Of a DNA stretch of 28,317 nt, positions 1 through 9,243 are shown piece after piece. The translations under genes and the position numbers were made by a program. The notes under the pieces were generated by a model. The model was not told the origin of the DNA and ran no database searches. It saw only the letters and a program-made list of their open reading frames with translations. Within the stretch, counting starts at the first letter, position 1. Each line of letters opens with the position of its first letter. Origin of the DNA: Clostridia bacterium (GTDB lineage: Bacteria > Bacillota > Clostridia > UMGS1810); the NCBI GenBank assembly GCA_016293435.1, contig JAEDEG010000034.1, forward strand, positions 1 to 28,317, given 5' to 3'.

Positions 1-504
1 CACTGGAGCTATGAGGCAGTGACATCGCTTGCGGCAAGCGGCATTATATCCGGCTATGGCGATGGCACATTTTTGCCCGACAAAGAGGTGAGCCGTGCAG
101 AGTTTACCAAGCTTGCCATATCTCTTACAGAGGGCATGACATCCGATGCCGGATATCCCGAATTTGATGATGTGCTCGACAGCGAATGGTTTGCTCCCAT
201 TATAAAAGAAGCGGCATCTTTGGGCATTGTTAAGGGAAGCAACGGACTTTTCAGACCGTTGGCACCTGTTACAAGGCAGGATGCGGCAGTTATTATTTAT
301 CGTATTGTGAACACAACGGGCAAGAGCACAGTCTTTGCCGACAGTGATGATATTTCTTCATATGCAAAAGAGGCAGTTTCGTCTTTGGCGGGTGAGGGAA
401 TAATAAGCGGTGTGGGCGACAATCTTTTTAAGCCTGCCGACAGTATAACAAGGGCACAGGCGGCACAGCTTATATACAATGCACTCGAAAGACAGAGGGG
501 GTGA
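1..504 (+). CDS. C-terminal part of an S-layer homology (SLH) domain protein (5' truncated by window)
   Basis: The reading frame is open from base 1 and begins mid-domain with HWSYEAV, so the true start lies upstream; the GTG at 19 is not the start. The 167 visible residues are three consecutive SLH repeats: one around GIISGYGDGTF...SRAEFTKLA, a second FDDV...GIVKGSNGLFRP...TRQDAAVIIYRI, and a third FADSDD...GIISGVGDNLFKP...TRAQAAQLIYNAL. SLH triplets are known to bind pyruvylated secondary cell wall polymer, so this is the cell-wall anchor of an exported protein whose functional part is outside the window. The stop overlaps a GTG of the next gene (GTGA) and forms part of that gene's ribosome site, so the two are probably translationally coupled. 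The SLH assignment is certain; the protein's role is unknown. Confidence 0.93.
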   Translation, partial: HWSYEAVTSLAASGIISGYGDGTFLPDKEVSRAEFTKLAISLTEGMTSDAGYPEFDDVLDSEWFAPIIKEAASLGIVKGSNGLFRPLAPVTRQDAAVIIYRIVNTTGKSTVFADSDDISSYAKEAVSSLAGEGIISGVGDNLFKPADSITRAQAAQLIYNALERQRG

Positions 505-505
505 T
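496..505 (+). promoter_or_regulatory. Ribosome binding site deciding the start at 510
   Basis: AGGGGGTGAT matches the ideal Shine-Dalgarno sequence AGGAGGTGAT at nine of ten positions. It lies eight bases (from its AGGGGG core) before GTG 510 and overlaps GTG 501, so 510 is the better start. It sits across the stop codon of the upstream SLH gene. Confidence 0.7.
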
Positions 506-509
506 TTAT

Positions 510-3146
510 GTGAAAAAAGCAATTGCTATACTTGCAGGCGTACTTTTCCTATGCATAACTGCTCTTGCATCAGAGAGCGGCAACGAGGCTGATTTTTTGA
601 AAATGCTTTCGGTTATAGATGATTTTGATGCAGAAGCCCCCGTCAGCCGCGGAGTATATGTTGATATGCTCACAAAAGCGCTTAACTTAAGTGCAGAAGG
701 CGCAGCGTCAGGCGTGTTTGAAGATGTAATCATTGCATCACCGTATGCAGCGGCTATATCCAAAGCATCGGAGCTTGGCTTTGTAACAGGCGATGGAAAC
801 GGTCTCTTTTATCCGGATGAAGCTGTCAGCTTTGAAGCCGCGATAAAAATGGCTGTTTCTGCTCTGGGATACGATGCAGTGGCTTCGGCACGCGGCGGTT
901 ATCCGACAGGATACATTGCTGTTGCCAAAGATATTGACCTCACAGACGGTGTTGAGCTTATGAGTGAAATGAACTATGCCAATGCGGTGCAGCTGATATA
1001 TAACTTTTTGCACACAGATATGTGCAGTGATATTGCTGTTTGTGGCAGCGAAATCACATCGGCAAGAGAACACGGAGTAACCCCGCTTTCCAAAAATTTT
1101 AACCTCACTAAGGTTGAGGGAGTTATAAAAGAGAGCGGCTATGTATCGATGATTCCCGGAGCCGAGCTCGACAAAAGCCGCATAACAGTTGGCGGCTTCA
1201 GTTTCTCTTTTGATGAAGCGAGCAGCAGATATCTTGGTATGAATTCCGAGGTATGGGTCGATATGGACAAAAAAGAGGTAAAGGCTATATCTCTTTCACT
1301 TCACAATTCGGTTACGGTTGTAAATTCTGAAGATATAGAGAGCAAGTCGGGCAAGCTTATAAGAGTTTTTGACGACGGATACAAAACCAAAGCCTATACC
1401 CTAGACAACGCTGTGACCTTTGTCAAAAACGGACGATGCATTCTCCCCTCCGACACCGACTACATACCCCCGAAGGGCACACTCACCCTTATCGACAACA
1501 ACAGCGACAAAACCATAGACGTTGTTATCTCAGAGGTTCCCGAATACATGGTAGTATCTTATACAGATATTGTAAACGGTATAGTGTATGATAACAGTGT
1601 CGGTGGGGCGAGCGTGGTATTTAACAGAGAAAACGGATTTTACTATCATCTGACTATGATTGACAAAAAGGGAAATGCCACAGAGGGCTATGCCGAGGAA
1701 ATATCGGAGGGAACAGTCCTTACAGTATACAGAAGCGACGATGGCAAATATGTAAAGGCTATTTCGTCTGCCATGAGGGTAAAGGCAGTGCTTGAGGAGA
1801 TCGGCTCCGACTTTGTTGTTGCAGGCGGCACCAAATACAAAATCAATTCCGTGTCAGACAGGCTCCCGGCTCTTATCCCCGGCAGAGAATACACCTTTCT
1901 TCTTGCCGATGACGGCAGTATAACCGCAATTTCTCAAAGCGGTGCATCATCAATAAAATACGGCTTCTTTCTCGATTTTTGTTCGGCGCAGAACGGTATT
2001 GCCAAAGAAGCACAGATATCTGTGCTTACCGCCGGCGGAAAGGTGATATATCCATATCTTTCCGATAAGGTGATATTCAACGGAGCCTCAGTCTCAAAAA
2101 CCGATGCCGCGCTTTCGGCAGCATTTTTGAAAGAAGGATATCCAATATATCAGGTTATAAGATATGAGCTTGACGCCGATGGCTTTGTTACCATGGTCGA
2201 CACTGCGGAAAGTGTTTCCGAGGATGAATCACCGGAGATAAAATATGCCGACACAGCCTACGGCAACAACACTCTCAAAAAGCATCTGAAAACAAAAAGA
2301 GCGTTTTGGTACAAAAACTACGGCATTTTTGCTCCCTTTGTTTCATTGGGAGGCGAAACGGTGATGTTCAGCATACCAAAGGAGCTTGCCGACGGCGTGC
2401 CGCGCCGTATTGACGAAAAATATTTTTCGGTTATAACAAAAAGCTCTCTTAGCGCGTATCATACCTACACAATAGATGCTTATGATGTAAACAAAAATAT
2501 GCAGCCGGCAATAATAGTATTCTACAATCCCAACTCCGGCGAAAACATCGAGGTTTCCGACGATACAGCCTCGGGCATTGTTGAATCGGTGAGCCGCGGC
2601 TTTAACATCGATGGTGTAACCACCGACATAATCACCTATTGGTCAAACGGCACCTGCTATAAACGCCCGCTTTCAAACGATGCTGCCGAGTCTCTCAAAA
2701 CTGCAGGCATCACCGTGCAAAGCGGCGACATCATAAGAGCGGCGGTTGACGAATACGGCGAAATTAAGGCACTAAACCTCGATGTGGAATATATAAAAGA
2801 AAAAGACTCTTTAGATATAACCGACTCCGCCCCAAAAAGCGGACAGTATGACGATGCTTACTACAGAGGAAAGAGCTTTGCTCACAGCAAAGACACCCTG
2901 ACCCTTTGCATCGACGAGGCTTCGGGCTTCGATTCTGCCTACAGTGATCCGATAATAGGCAATATTGCGGCGTTTACAATCATTCCGGGCTGCACAGCTA
3001 TCATCTACGATACCAAAACAGCAACGGTAAAAAGTGCCACGGTCGATTCTGTGGCAGATGTTATGGCTGTAGGAGAGGAAAACGCTTCAAGACTTGTTCT
3101 CAAAACCTATTCCCACGGAATAGAACAGATATTTATATATGAATAG
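510..3146 (+). CDS. Secreted SLH-type surface protein with a long uncharacterised beta-rich region
   Basis: From GTG 510 the protein has 878 residues and starts with a signal peptide (KKAIAILAGVLFLCITALAS). GTG 501 is in frame but lies inside the ribosome site. Residues about 30-190 are degenerate SLH repeats: SRGVYVDMLTKAL, then FEDV...ASELGFVTGDGNGLFYPDEAVSFEAAIKMAVSALGY, then GGYPTGYIAVAKDIDLTDGV...NYANAVQLIYNFL. This order is common at the N-terminus of clostridial S-layer proteins. The remaining 680 or so residues are beta-strand rich with no motif I recognise. The upstream neighbour carries SLH at its C-terminus and this one at its N-terminus. I infer a wall-anchored surface or S-layer-associated protein, perhaps a carbohydrate-binding scaffold; no catalytic signature is visible. 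It is followed after 11 bases by the heparinase-like gene, so it is part of the same operon. Confidence 0.85.
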   Translation: MKKAIAILAGVLFLCITALASESGNEADFLKMLSVIDDFDAEAPVSRGVYVDMLTKALNLSAEGAASGVFEDVIIASPYAAAISKASELGFVTGDGNGLFYPDEAVSFEAAIKMAVSALGYDAVASARGGYPTGYIAVAKDIDLTDGVELMSEMNYANAVQLIYNFLHTDMCSDIAVCGSEITSAREHGVTPLSKNFNLTKVEGVIKESGYVSMIPGAELDKSRITVGGFSFSFDEASSRYLGMNSEVWVDMDKKEVKAISLSLHNSVTVVNSEDIESKSGKLIRVFDDGYKTKAYTLDNAVTFVKNGRCILPSDTDYIPPKGTLTLIDNNSDKTIDVVISEVPEYMVVSYTDIVNGIVYDNSVGGASVVFNRENGFYYHLTMIDKKGNATEGYAEEISEGTVLTVYRSDDGKYVKAISSAMRVKAVLEEIGSDFVVAGGTKYKINSVSDRLPALIPGREYTFLLADDGSITAISQSGASSIKYGFFLDFCSAQNGIAKEAQISVLTAGGKVIYPYLSDKVIFNGASVSKTDAALSAAFLKEGYPIYQVIRYELDADGFVTMVDTAESVSEDESPEIKYADTAYGNNTLKKHLKTKRAFWYKNYGIFAPFVSLGGETVMFSIPKELADGVPRRIDEKYFSVITKSSLSAYHTYTIDAYDVNKNMQPAIIVFYNPNSGENIEVSDDTASGIVESVSRGFNIDGVTTDIITYWSNGTCYKRPLSNDAAESLKTAGITVQSGDIIRAAVDEYGEIKALNLDVEYIKEKDSLDITDSAPKSGQYDDAYYRGKSFAHSKDTLTLCIDEASGFDSAYSDPIIGNIAAFTIIPGCTAIIYDTKTATVKSATVDSVADVMAVGEENASRLVLKTYSHGIEQIFIYE

Positions 3147-3157
3147 GAGGGACCGTG

Positions 3158-6100
3158 ATGACTAAAAAAATAATATCAATACTTCTTATTTTTGCCATAA
3201 TGCTTACGGTTGCTCCCGTTGCCGGTGCCTCAGAAAGAGTGCTGTTTTCCGAAGATTTTTCTTCCTATGCCGAAAACGACACCGCGCCCTCGTCTGTTGC
3301 CTCACTCTCCGGCGTAGACAGCCGTGTTATAAATGACGGCGGCAACAAAGCCTTTTTTTCAAGAGCGTGGGGCGAGGGTGTACTTTTGCAGGCTCCCTTT
3401 TCACAAAGCTATGCCAAAGAAACCGTAATAAGTGCAAAACTAAAGCTGAGCGGTGCACAGACCACCGGTAAGCTGTTTACCTTTGTATATTCTGATACCA
3501 AAGAGAATTTTCTGCTTCTCGACGGCGGCTTTGTAAAGCTCTACAACGGCAAGGTGCTGACCGGCATATCGGGCTCTTCATACAAAGAGATAACCATATG
3601 TATAAACTGGCGCAAGGGTGTGTGCAGTGTATATGTAAGCGGCAGGTGCGTGGCAGAAAACTGGCTGCTTGGGTCAAATATTCAGAGCATGCCCACTGCT
3701 CTGCAGTGGCAGATAGACTATAACGAAGAGACGCAGACAGATTTTTTCATAGACGATATAAGAGTTTATGAGGGCAGTGAGCTTCCAAATAACAAAGACT
3801 TTCCGGCTCAAAAATCAAACGGTGAGGTGCTCCCCTTCACCCCCACCGCCGAAATAAACACCTCACCCGAAATAATAAAGGATTATGAATTTAACGGCTC
3901 CGGTGCGGGAGTGAGCATAATCACTCAGGGGGGCAAAATAAGCCCCGAAACCGATGAAGACGGCACCGGTACAATCCATCTTTATGCCGACGAAAAGACC
4001 AAAAGCTCAAGCTACTTTGATATCAATGAGGCATCGCTTGAGAATATCGGTAAATATGTAGTGGATATGCGTTTCAGAATAAACACTCTTACAGGAAATG
4101 CATCTCTCGGCATTTTAGATACCAAAGACAAGACAAACGCATGGCGTCTCGGCTATGATGTCGGTGCAGGCGGTGCCCTCACAGCGCACACCGGAGGCTC
4201 AATGGGCAATGTTGAGGTTGGCGAATGGATCAGATTTTCGGTGATTTATGATATATATCAGGGCAAGGCGGATGTTTATCTCAACGGTGAGCTTCACAAC
4301 AGTCACTCTGTTCCCGACAGCTTTTTTCCGGTAATGTTCAGAACCGACCTCATCAACAAGGAGGGCAGTATTCATGACACCTCTATCGACTATATAAGGA
4401 TATACACCGGCAAGAAGCTCATAAGCGATGAATATTTTGTTTCAGATACCGAAAAAAATGAGACAGGCGAGCTTGTATCGGTTGTTGACCCTGCCGATCG
4501 TCTCAGTGAGGCGCTTTCGGGCAATACGGTTTTCATGATAAACAACAATACCATGTATATCGACGGTGAAAAGAAATCCTATTATAACGAAAGCTTCAGA
4601 CCTTATATAATTGACGGCACGCTTATGATGCCGCGCAATATGTTTTCTCTTTTCAGCAATGAATCGGTAGAGTTTTATGAAGAAACCGGCGAAATAAAAA
4701 TCGGCTCAAAGGCGGTTTTAAAGCTTGGCGAAACAAGCTATACCCTAAACGGCAAAGCCGCCGAGCTTAATGCCGCTCCCGCTCTTTCCGGCACAACACT
4801 ATATTTCCCGCTGAGAGGTGTTGCCGAACAGATTCTCGGCAAAAAGATTACATGGGATAACCGCGGCTTTGTGGTTATTGGTGACAAAGAACTCAAAACC
4901 TTTGAATATCATTTCACCGACCGAATTATTCAGTGGCATCCCATAGACCTTATATACAGATTTATGCAGTTTGAAAATCCCACGGGCAAGCGCATAATCG
5001 AAGACGTAGAAAAAAATTGCCCCAACCGCTCACACCCCAGAGTGTGGTATACCGAAGATGATATTTCGTTCATACTCGGCAAGGTACAGAGCGACTCCAA
5101 ATGGCAAAAGCTCTACAACGCAGAAATAGCTGCGGCAGATTCTTATCTCAAGCGAAAGTTCGATTCTCAATATACAATTGACGACAGCGGCAAGCAATCG
5201 TCTGCAATATCCTTTCAGCAGGTAATGGAGAGCCTTGCCACGGCATATCTTCTCACCAAAGACAGCACCTACGCTGCTAAGGGTGTAGAAATTATGAAGG
5301 GCTATGCATCATGGGATACCATGGGATGGCAGAGCACCGAACTCGCCTCGGGTCACTGGGTGGCAGGCATGGGTATTGGTTTTGATGCCTTTTATAACTA
5401 TATGGCATCAAGCGAGCAGGGCAAAAAGGATATGCAGTATATTAAGGATAATATACTCAGGCTCACCTTTAATGATCACATAAATGCCTATCAGGGCAAC
5501 GCCGGCCCCACATGGATAACCATGCAGGACAACTTTACCGGAGTGCTGGGCGGCGGCCTTATGACTCTTCTTATTGCAGTGTGTGATGAAGAAGATATGA
5601 AAGAAGAATGTGAATTTTTGCTCGAAAATGTGCTGAAATCGCTGTATAAGGGTGCGGAGCTTTTCTTTCCCAACGGCGGATATTACGAAAGTGTTATGTA
5701 CACTGACTATATGTGGCAAAATCTCACCATAGCCGTAGATGCACTTTTTAATGCATGTTCAACAGACTATGGCTTGGGCTCAGTTCCGGGCTTTACCGAC
5801 GGTGCTGACTATTTTACTCATTTGCAGCTTCCGGGATATTCGTTCAATTTTCACGATTCCAACTCCGCTCAGTACTACGGAGACGGCTCAAGAGAGTTTA
5901 TAGCCTACAGATACAACCTGCCCCACAAGGCTTTGGAGGCAAAGCAAAGCCGCGAGCTTGCCGGAGAGGATTATGACCTGAAATCACTTTTCTATTATAC
6001 AAAGGCAACCGAAAATGTCGGCGAATATGATGTTGATGTTTTGCCCGACAACTATTTCTTCTCAGGCGAAGTCGGCTCGATGCGCAATTCCCATAAAACC

Positions 6101-7561
6101 GGCAATCCAACAGCAGTATTTTATCATGGCGGCTGGACTCAGATTCCCCACGATATGCTCGACCTTGGCGAATTTGTATTTTTTGCCGACGGAGTACCAT
6201 GGGCAGTTGATGCAGGCGGCGACGACTACAACTTCCACGGCTACTTTACCCTGAGAGGCTATGAGCTTTATGCCAAGCGTCCCGAGGGCAAAAACTGTTT
6301 GGTAATCAATCCGTCGGACGACGGCACCGGCTACTACGGTCAGAAGCTCCGCGCCGTTTCTTCACTCTGCGGCTCAGAATTTGGCAAGGCAAAGGGCGCA
6401 TGGGCGGCACTTGATCTTACCGATCCCTATGAGAGAGATGTCAACAGCTATAAACGAGGCTACTATTTTGGAGATGACCGCAATTCTCTCCTCGTTCAGG
6501 ATGAGCTAAGTGTCAAAAAGAACAGTGAGATATACTGGTTTATGCACACCAAAGCCGATATTACCGTTGAAGGCAACAACAAGGCGATTCTCACCCAAGA
6601 CGGCAAAAGCTGCACTGTAGAAATCTATTGCAGTGAGCCCGGATATGAGGTTAAGGTTATGGATCCCATACCCCTGCCAACCTCTCCAAATATAGAAGGC
6701 CAAGACAAAAAAGAGGGCGTTCGCAAGCTCACGGTTCACATTCCCGATGCAAAAGACGATGTTGTTATTTCTGTCAAGCTTTCGCCCGACAATGGTGACT
6801 ATGTTAAAACCCGGCTTGATGTAACTCCGATTGCCGAGTGGTCGGTTCCCGATGGCACAGTTTCTCCAAAGCCTGAATTTACCGAAATCAGGCTCGACGG
6901 TGAAATGATAGATTCGTTCCGTCCGGGCGGAGTCTCCTATGAGGTTGACTTGCCCTATGGCACCCATAGTATTCCGCATATCACAGCCTCATCAACATTG
7001 GGTACGGTAAACATTGTTCAGGCAGAAGCTCTATCCGGTACTGCCGTTTTGACAATCAAGGCAGAGGGATTCAGAGATATAGAGTGCAGGATAAAGTTTA
7101 ATGTTTCAACCGAAAAGCCCATAACCGTAACTGATGCACTTGCCGGTGCCGCTTTTGCAGTCGGCAAAAAGGGAGAACAGCTTGTTCCCGTCAGCATTAT
7201 AGGCAAAACCCTTCCCGAACCTGCCAACCCTCCTGCCAATATGATCGACGGCGATATGACAACCCGCGCAACTCAGGAGGGTGAAGATATGTGGTTTGAG
7301 GCAGATCTCGGAGAGGTCATGGATATAGGCGGTGTGTCAATCGCATTCTATGACGGTGACAAGCGAAAGAGCTTTTTTGAAATACTTTATTCCGAAGACG
7401 GCACCAACTTCAGACGTGTGTTCGACGGTGATTCAACCGGGCTTACCTCAGGCTGGGAGAGTATATCGATTCCCGGCAGGGTCAGATATATAAGATATGT
7501 CGGCTACGGAAATTCAACTTCCGGATGGAACTCCATAACCGAGCTCAGAGCGTTTAAATAG
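3158..7561 (+). CDS. Secreted heparinase II/III-like polysaccharide lyase candidate, multi-domain
   Basis: The start is ATG 3158, six bases after a TAGGAGGG ribosome site that overlaps the previous stop; GTG 3155 is too close. The 1467-residue product has a signal peptide (about 1-24), two LamG-like sandwiches (about 25-205 and 235-425), a copper-amine-oxidase N-terminal type stalk domain (about 455-585), an alpha/alpha-toroid entered by SHPRVWYTEDDI near 625, and a heparinase II/III-like beta domain near 975-1200. A discoidin (F5/8 type C) domain closes the protein at about 1345-1467 (PANMIDGDMTTRA...DMWFEADLG). Family landmarks seen are FPNGGYYESVMYTDYM and IPHDMLDLGEFVFFADGVPWAVDAG, where His998 matches the conserved family histidine. 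Relatives cleave acidic polysaccharides (heparin, alginate, similar uronates) by beta-elimination. The substrate here cannot be told. It is large for the family because of the extra binding modules. No SLH or sortase anchor is visible. Confidence 0.85.
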   Translation: MTKKIISILLIFAIMLTVAPVAGASERVLFSEDFSSYAENDTAPSSVASLSGVDSRVINDGGNKAFFSRAWGEGVLLQAPFSQSYAKETVISAKLKLSGAQTTGKLFTFVYSDTKENFLLLDGGFVKLYNGKVLTGISGSSYKEITICINWRKGVCSVYVSGRCVAENWLLGSNIQSMPTALQWQIDYNEETQTDFFIDDIRVYEGSELPNNKDFPAQKSNGEVLPFTPTAEINTSPEIIKDYEFNGSGAGVSIITQGGKISPETDEDGTGTIHLYADEKTKSSSYFDINEASLENIGKYVVDMRFRINTLTGNASLGILDTKDKTNAWRLGYDVGAGGALTAHTGGSMGNVEVGEWIRFSVIYDIYQGKADVYLNGELHNSHSVPDSFFPVMFRTDLINKEGSIHDTSIDYIRIYTGKKLISDEYFVSDTEKNETGELVSVVDPADRLSEALSGNTVFMINNNTMYIDGEKKSYYNESFRPYIIDGTLMMPRNMFSLFSNESVEFYEETGEIKIGSKAVLKLGETSYTLNGKAAELNAAPALSGTTLYFPLRGVAEQILGKKITWDNRGFVVIGDKELKTFEYHFTDRIIQWHPIDLIYRFMQFENPTGKRIIEDVEKNCPNRSHPRVWYTEDDISFILGKVQSDSKWQKLYNAEIAAADSYLKRKFDSQYTIDDSGKQSSAISFQQVMESLATAYLLTKDSTYAAKGVEIMKGYASWDTMGWQSTELASGHWVAGMGIGFDAFYNYMASSEQGKKDMQYIKDNILRLTFNDHINAYQGNAGPTWITMQDNFTGVLGGGLMTLLIAVCDEEDMKEECEFLLENVLKSLYKGAELFFPNGGYYESVMYTDYMWQNLTIAVDALFNACSTDYGLGSVPGFTDGADYFTHLQLPGYSFNFHDSNSAQYYGDGSREFIAYRYNLPHKALEAKQSRELAGEDYDLKSLFYYTKATENVGEYDVDVLPDNYFFSGEVGSMRNSHKTGNPTAVFYHGGWTQIPHDMLDLGEFVFFADGVPWAVDAGGDDYNFHGYFTLRGYELYAKRPEGKNCLVINPSDDGTGYYGQKLRAVSSLCGSEFGKAKGAWAALDLTDPYERDVNSYKRGYYFGDDRNSLLVQDELSVKKNSEIYWFMHTKADITVEGNNKAILTQDGKSCTVEIYCSEPGYEVKVMDPIPLPTSPNIEGQDKKEGVRKLTVHIPDAKDDVVISVKLSPDNGDYVKTRLDVTPIAEWSVPDGTVSPKPEFTEIRLDGEMIDSFRPGGVSYEVDLPYGTHSIPHITASSTLGTVNIVQAEALSGTAVLTIKAEGFRDIECRIKFNVSTEKPITVTDALAGAAFAVGKKGEQLVPVSIIGKTLPEPANPPANMIDGDMTTRATQEGEDMWFEADLGEVMDIGGVSIAFYDGDKRKSFFEILYSEDGTNFRRVFDGDSTGLTSGWESISIPGRVRYIRYVGYGNSTSGWNSITELRAFK

Positions 7562-7571
7562 GAGGTGTATC

Positions 7572-9206
7572 ATGAAAATAACCAAAATTATATCATTGCT
7601 TCTGATATTAATACTTTGTACATCTGCAGTTCCCGCTTTTTCTCAGAGCGAAATTATAACGGATATCAATGACGGTGACACTTTTTTTGCCGATGAGCTT
7701 TCATCAATCCCCATTTCGATTGGCAGCGGCTGGCGGGTGTGGCTTCACCTCGACGGCATTGAGCTTGCATGTATCACAACCTCAGGTGACAACATGATAG
7801 ACCTTCCCGAAGCCTTGTCCATAGGCTCTCATATCTTGGAGGCTATGGCAGAGAAGGACGGCAGTCTGATTTATCAGACTCTAAATATCAATATTATTAA
7901 ATCTGCATCCACAGAAAATCTGTATGCCGATTTTACAGGTGGCTCCAATGCGTCGATAAAAGCTCAAAATAGCGGCAACCCTCTTGTTGGCAAAGACGAA
8001 AACGGCGAAGATGTGCGCATTGTGGCAAGGAGCATGGAGGGCACCGGCGGCGAAGCTAACGGCGCAGTGGGATTTTATATGCAAAATTCCGTTATGCAAT
8101 CAAACCAGAGCATCTACTGCGTGTATTATTATCTCGATGGTGTCAACAATTACGGCTGGACTCAGAGCTTTGAGCTGTCCTATGATCTTAAGCTTCTTAA
8201 GCCGTCTCACTTTGAGATAGAAATCAAGCCAACCGCGTCTTCTTTTGACTGGCTCTGCGGCGAAAAATTTTTGCAGTCAAACGGCAAAATCCGCGGTACC
8301 GATATCAGCTACCCGGTGGGTGAATGGATGAATGTGCGTCATGTTGTCAATATGACCGAGGGCAAAGAAACTCTCTATATAAATAACGAACCCATTCCCG
8401 GTATGACAGATCGCAAAATCAGCTTTAAGTCTGTGACCAACCTTAAATTTCAGCTCTATATTCCCGGCACGGGCACCAACAACAGCATAGAGGGCGGTCA
8501 GGGTATGGCAATCGACAATGTGAGAGCAGTTCATACCGCCAACTGCAACGGAATAAAAGGCATCAGCTATCTCAATTCAAATAATGAATATGCAGCTGCC
8601 GCATCTGATACTGTTACAGAGCCCACAAGCAAAATAAGACTCGATATCCCCAATGCCGTTGTTAAAAACAAGGATATAACAGACAGCATACAGCTTTTAG
8701 CAGACGGTGTGCCCCTTGACATTGTGACATCTGCGGCAGATGCAGACGGAAATGTAGAAATTGAGCTTTCTCAAAAGCTTGCAAACATCTCCAATCTCAA
8801 AGCTGTGGCTGTGTTTGAAGATGAAAGCGGCAATGTGTTTAATATGCAAAAGCTATTCAAAAGCCGGGTTATGGACTATGGTGTGAGCGATGTTACTTAT
8901 TTCACCGACGGTATACCGATTCTTAATCGATCGGTATTGAGTGAAGGTAAAACCCTCACTGCCAAAATCTCTATGAGAAATCTTCTCACCGAAGAAAAAA
9001 CACTGACTGCAATACTCACTCTCTGGGACGGCAACCGTCTCATGGCAATTACTGCAAAAGATATGCTTCTTGCACCCGAGAGTGATGTTGACGGCACCGT
9101 GGATATCATTATACCGTACAGCAGCGAAGACATTAGGGCAGAATGTTATTTTGCCGACAGTCTTTCGGGCAGGACAGCCGTGTCTAAGGTATGGAAAAAT
9201 AGGTAA
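7572..9206 (+). CDS. Secreted modular protein: Ig-like, LamG-like and C-terminal recurrent module
   Basis: ATG 7572 follows a TAGGAGGTG ribosome site that contains the previous stop codon. The product (544 residues) has a signal peptide (1-25, ending VPAFSQ). An Ig-like domain occupies about 26-115 (ITDINDGDTFF...). A LamG-like concanavalin-type sandwich covers about 116-325, with the landmark GEWMNVRHVVNMTEGKETLYINNE and the closing strand AIDNVRAVHT. A further beta domain spans about 330-432, and the C-terminal ~105 residues (FTDGIPI...LTLWDGNRLMAI...IRAECYFADS) match a module repeated in three other proteins of the window. No catalytic motif is visible, so a binding or accessory role for the neighbouring lyase is inferred. 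It is cotranscribed with both neighbours (gaps 10 and 37 bases). Confidence 0.85.
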   Translation: MKITKIISLLLILILCTSAVPAFSQSEIITDINDGDTFFADELSSIPISIGSGWRVWLHLDGIELACITTSGDNMIDLPEALSIGSHILEAMAEKDGSLIYQTLNINIIKSASTENLYADFTGGSNASIKAQNSGNPLVGKDENGEDVRIVARSMEGTGGEANGAVGFYMQNSVMQSNQSIYCVYYYLDGVNNYGWTQSFELSYDLKLLKPSHFEIEIKPTASSFDWLCGEKFLQSNGKIRGTDISYPVGEWMNVRHVVNMTEGKETLYINNEPIPGMTDRKISFKSVTNLKFQLYIPGTGTNNSIEGGQGMAIDNVRAVHTANCNGIKGISYLNSNNEYAAAASDTVTEPTSKIRLDIPNAVVKNKDITDSIQLLADGVPLDIVTSAADADGNVEIELSQKLANISNLKAVAVFEDESGNVFNMQKLFKSRVMDYGVSDVTYFTDGIPILNRSVLSEGKTLTAKISMRNLLTEEKTLTAILTLWDGNRLMAITAKDMLLAPESDVDGTVDIIIPYSSEDIRAECYFADSLSGRTAVSKVWKNR

Positions 9207-9229
9207 AATTAAATTATTATATAAAAAGA

Positions 9230-9236
9230 AAGGTGG
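9230..9236 (+). promoter_or_regulatory. Ribosome binding site for the 9244 gene
   Basis: AAGGTGG lies seven bases before ATG 9244 in the 37-base gap after the preceding gene. It fixes the start at 9244 and excludes the in-frame GTG at 9070, which lies deep inside the previous gene. Confidence 0.75.
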
Positions 9237-9243
9237 AATTTTT

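Noticed and set aside
3158..4900. Copper amine oxidase activity from the stalk-type domain
   Set aside because: Only the N-terminal stalk-type domain is present; the catalytic copper/quinone domain is absent, and this domain is widespread as a non-catalytic module in Firmicutes exported proteins.
6506..6979. 157-codon open frame on the minus strand inside the heparinase-like gene
   Set aside because: It is antisense to a well-supported coding frame, has no ribosome site or recognisable motif, and reads as a shadow of biased codon use.
9070..9243. Upstream in-frame GTG start extending the 9244 protein by 58 residues
   Set aside because: It lies inside the preceding gene in another frame, has no ribosome site, and would bury a clear signal peptide; AAGGTGG before ATG 9244 decides the start.
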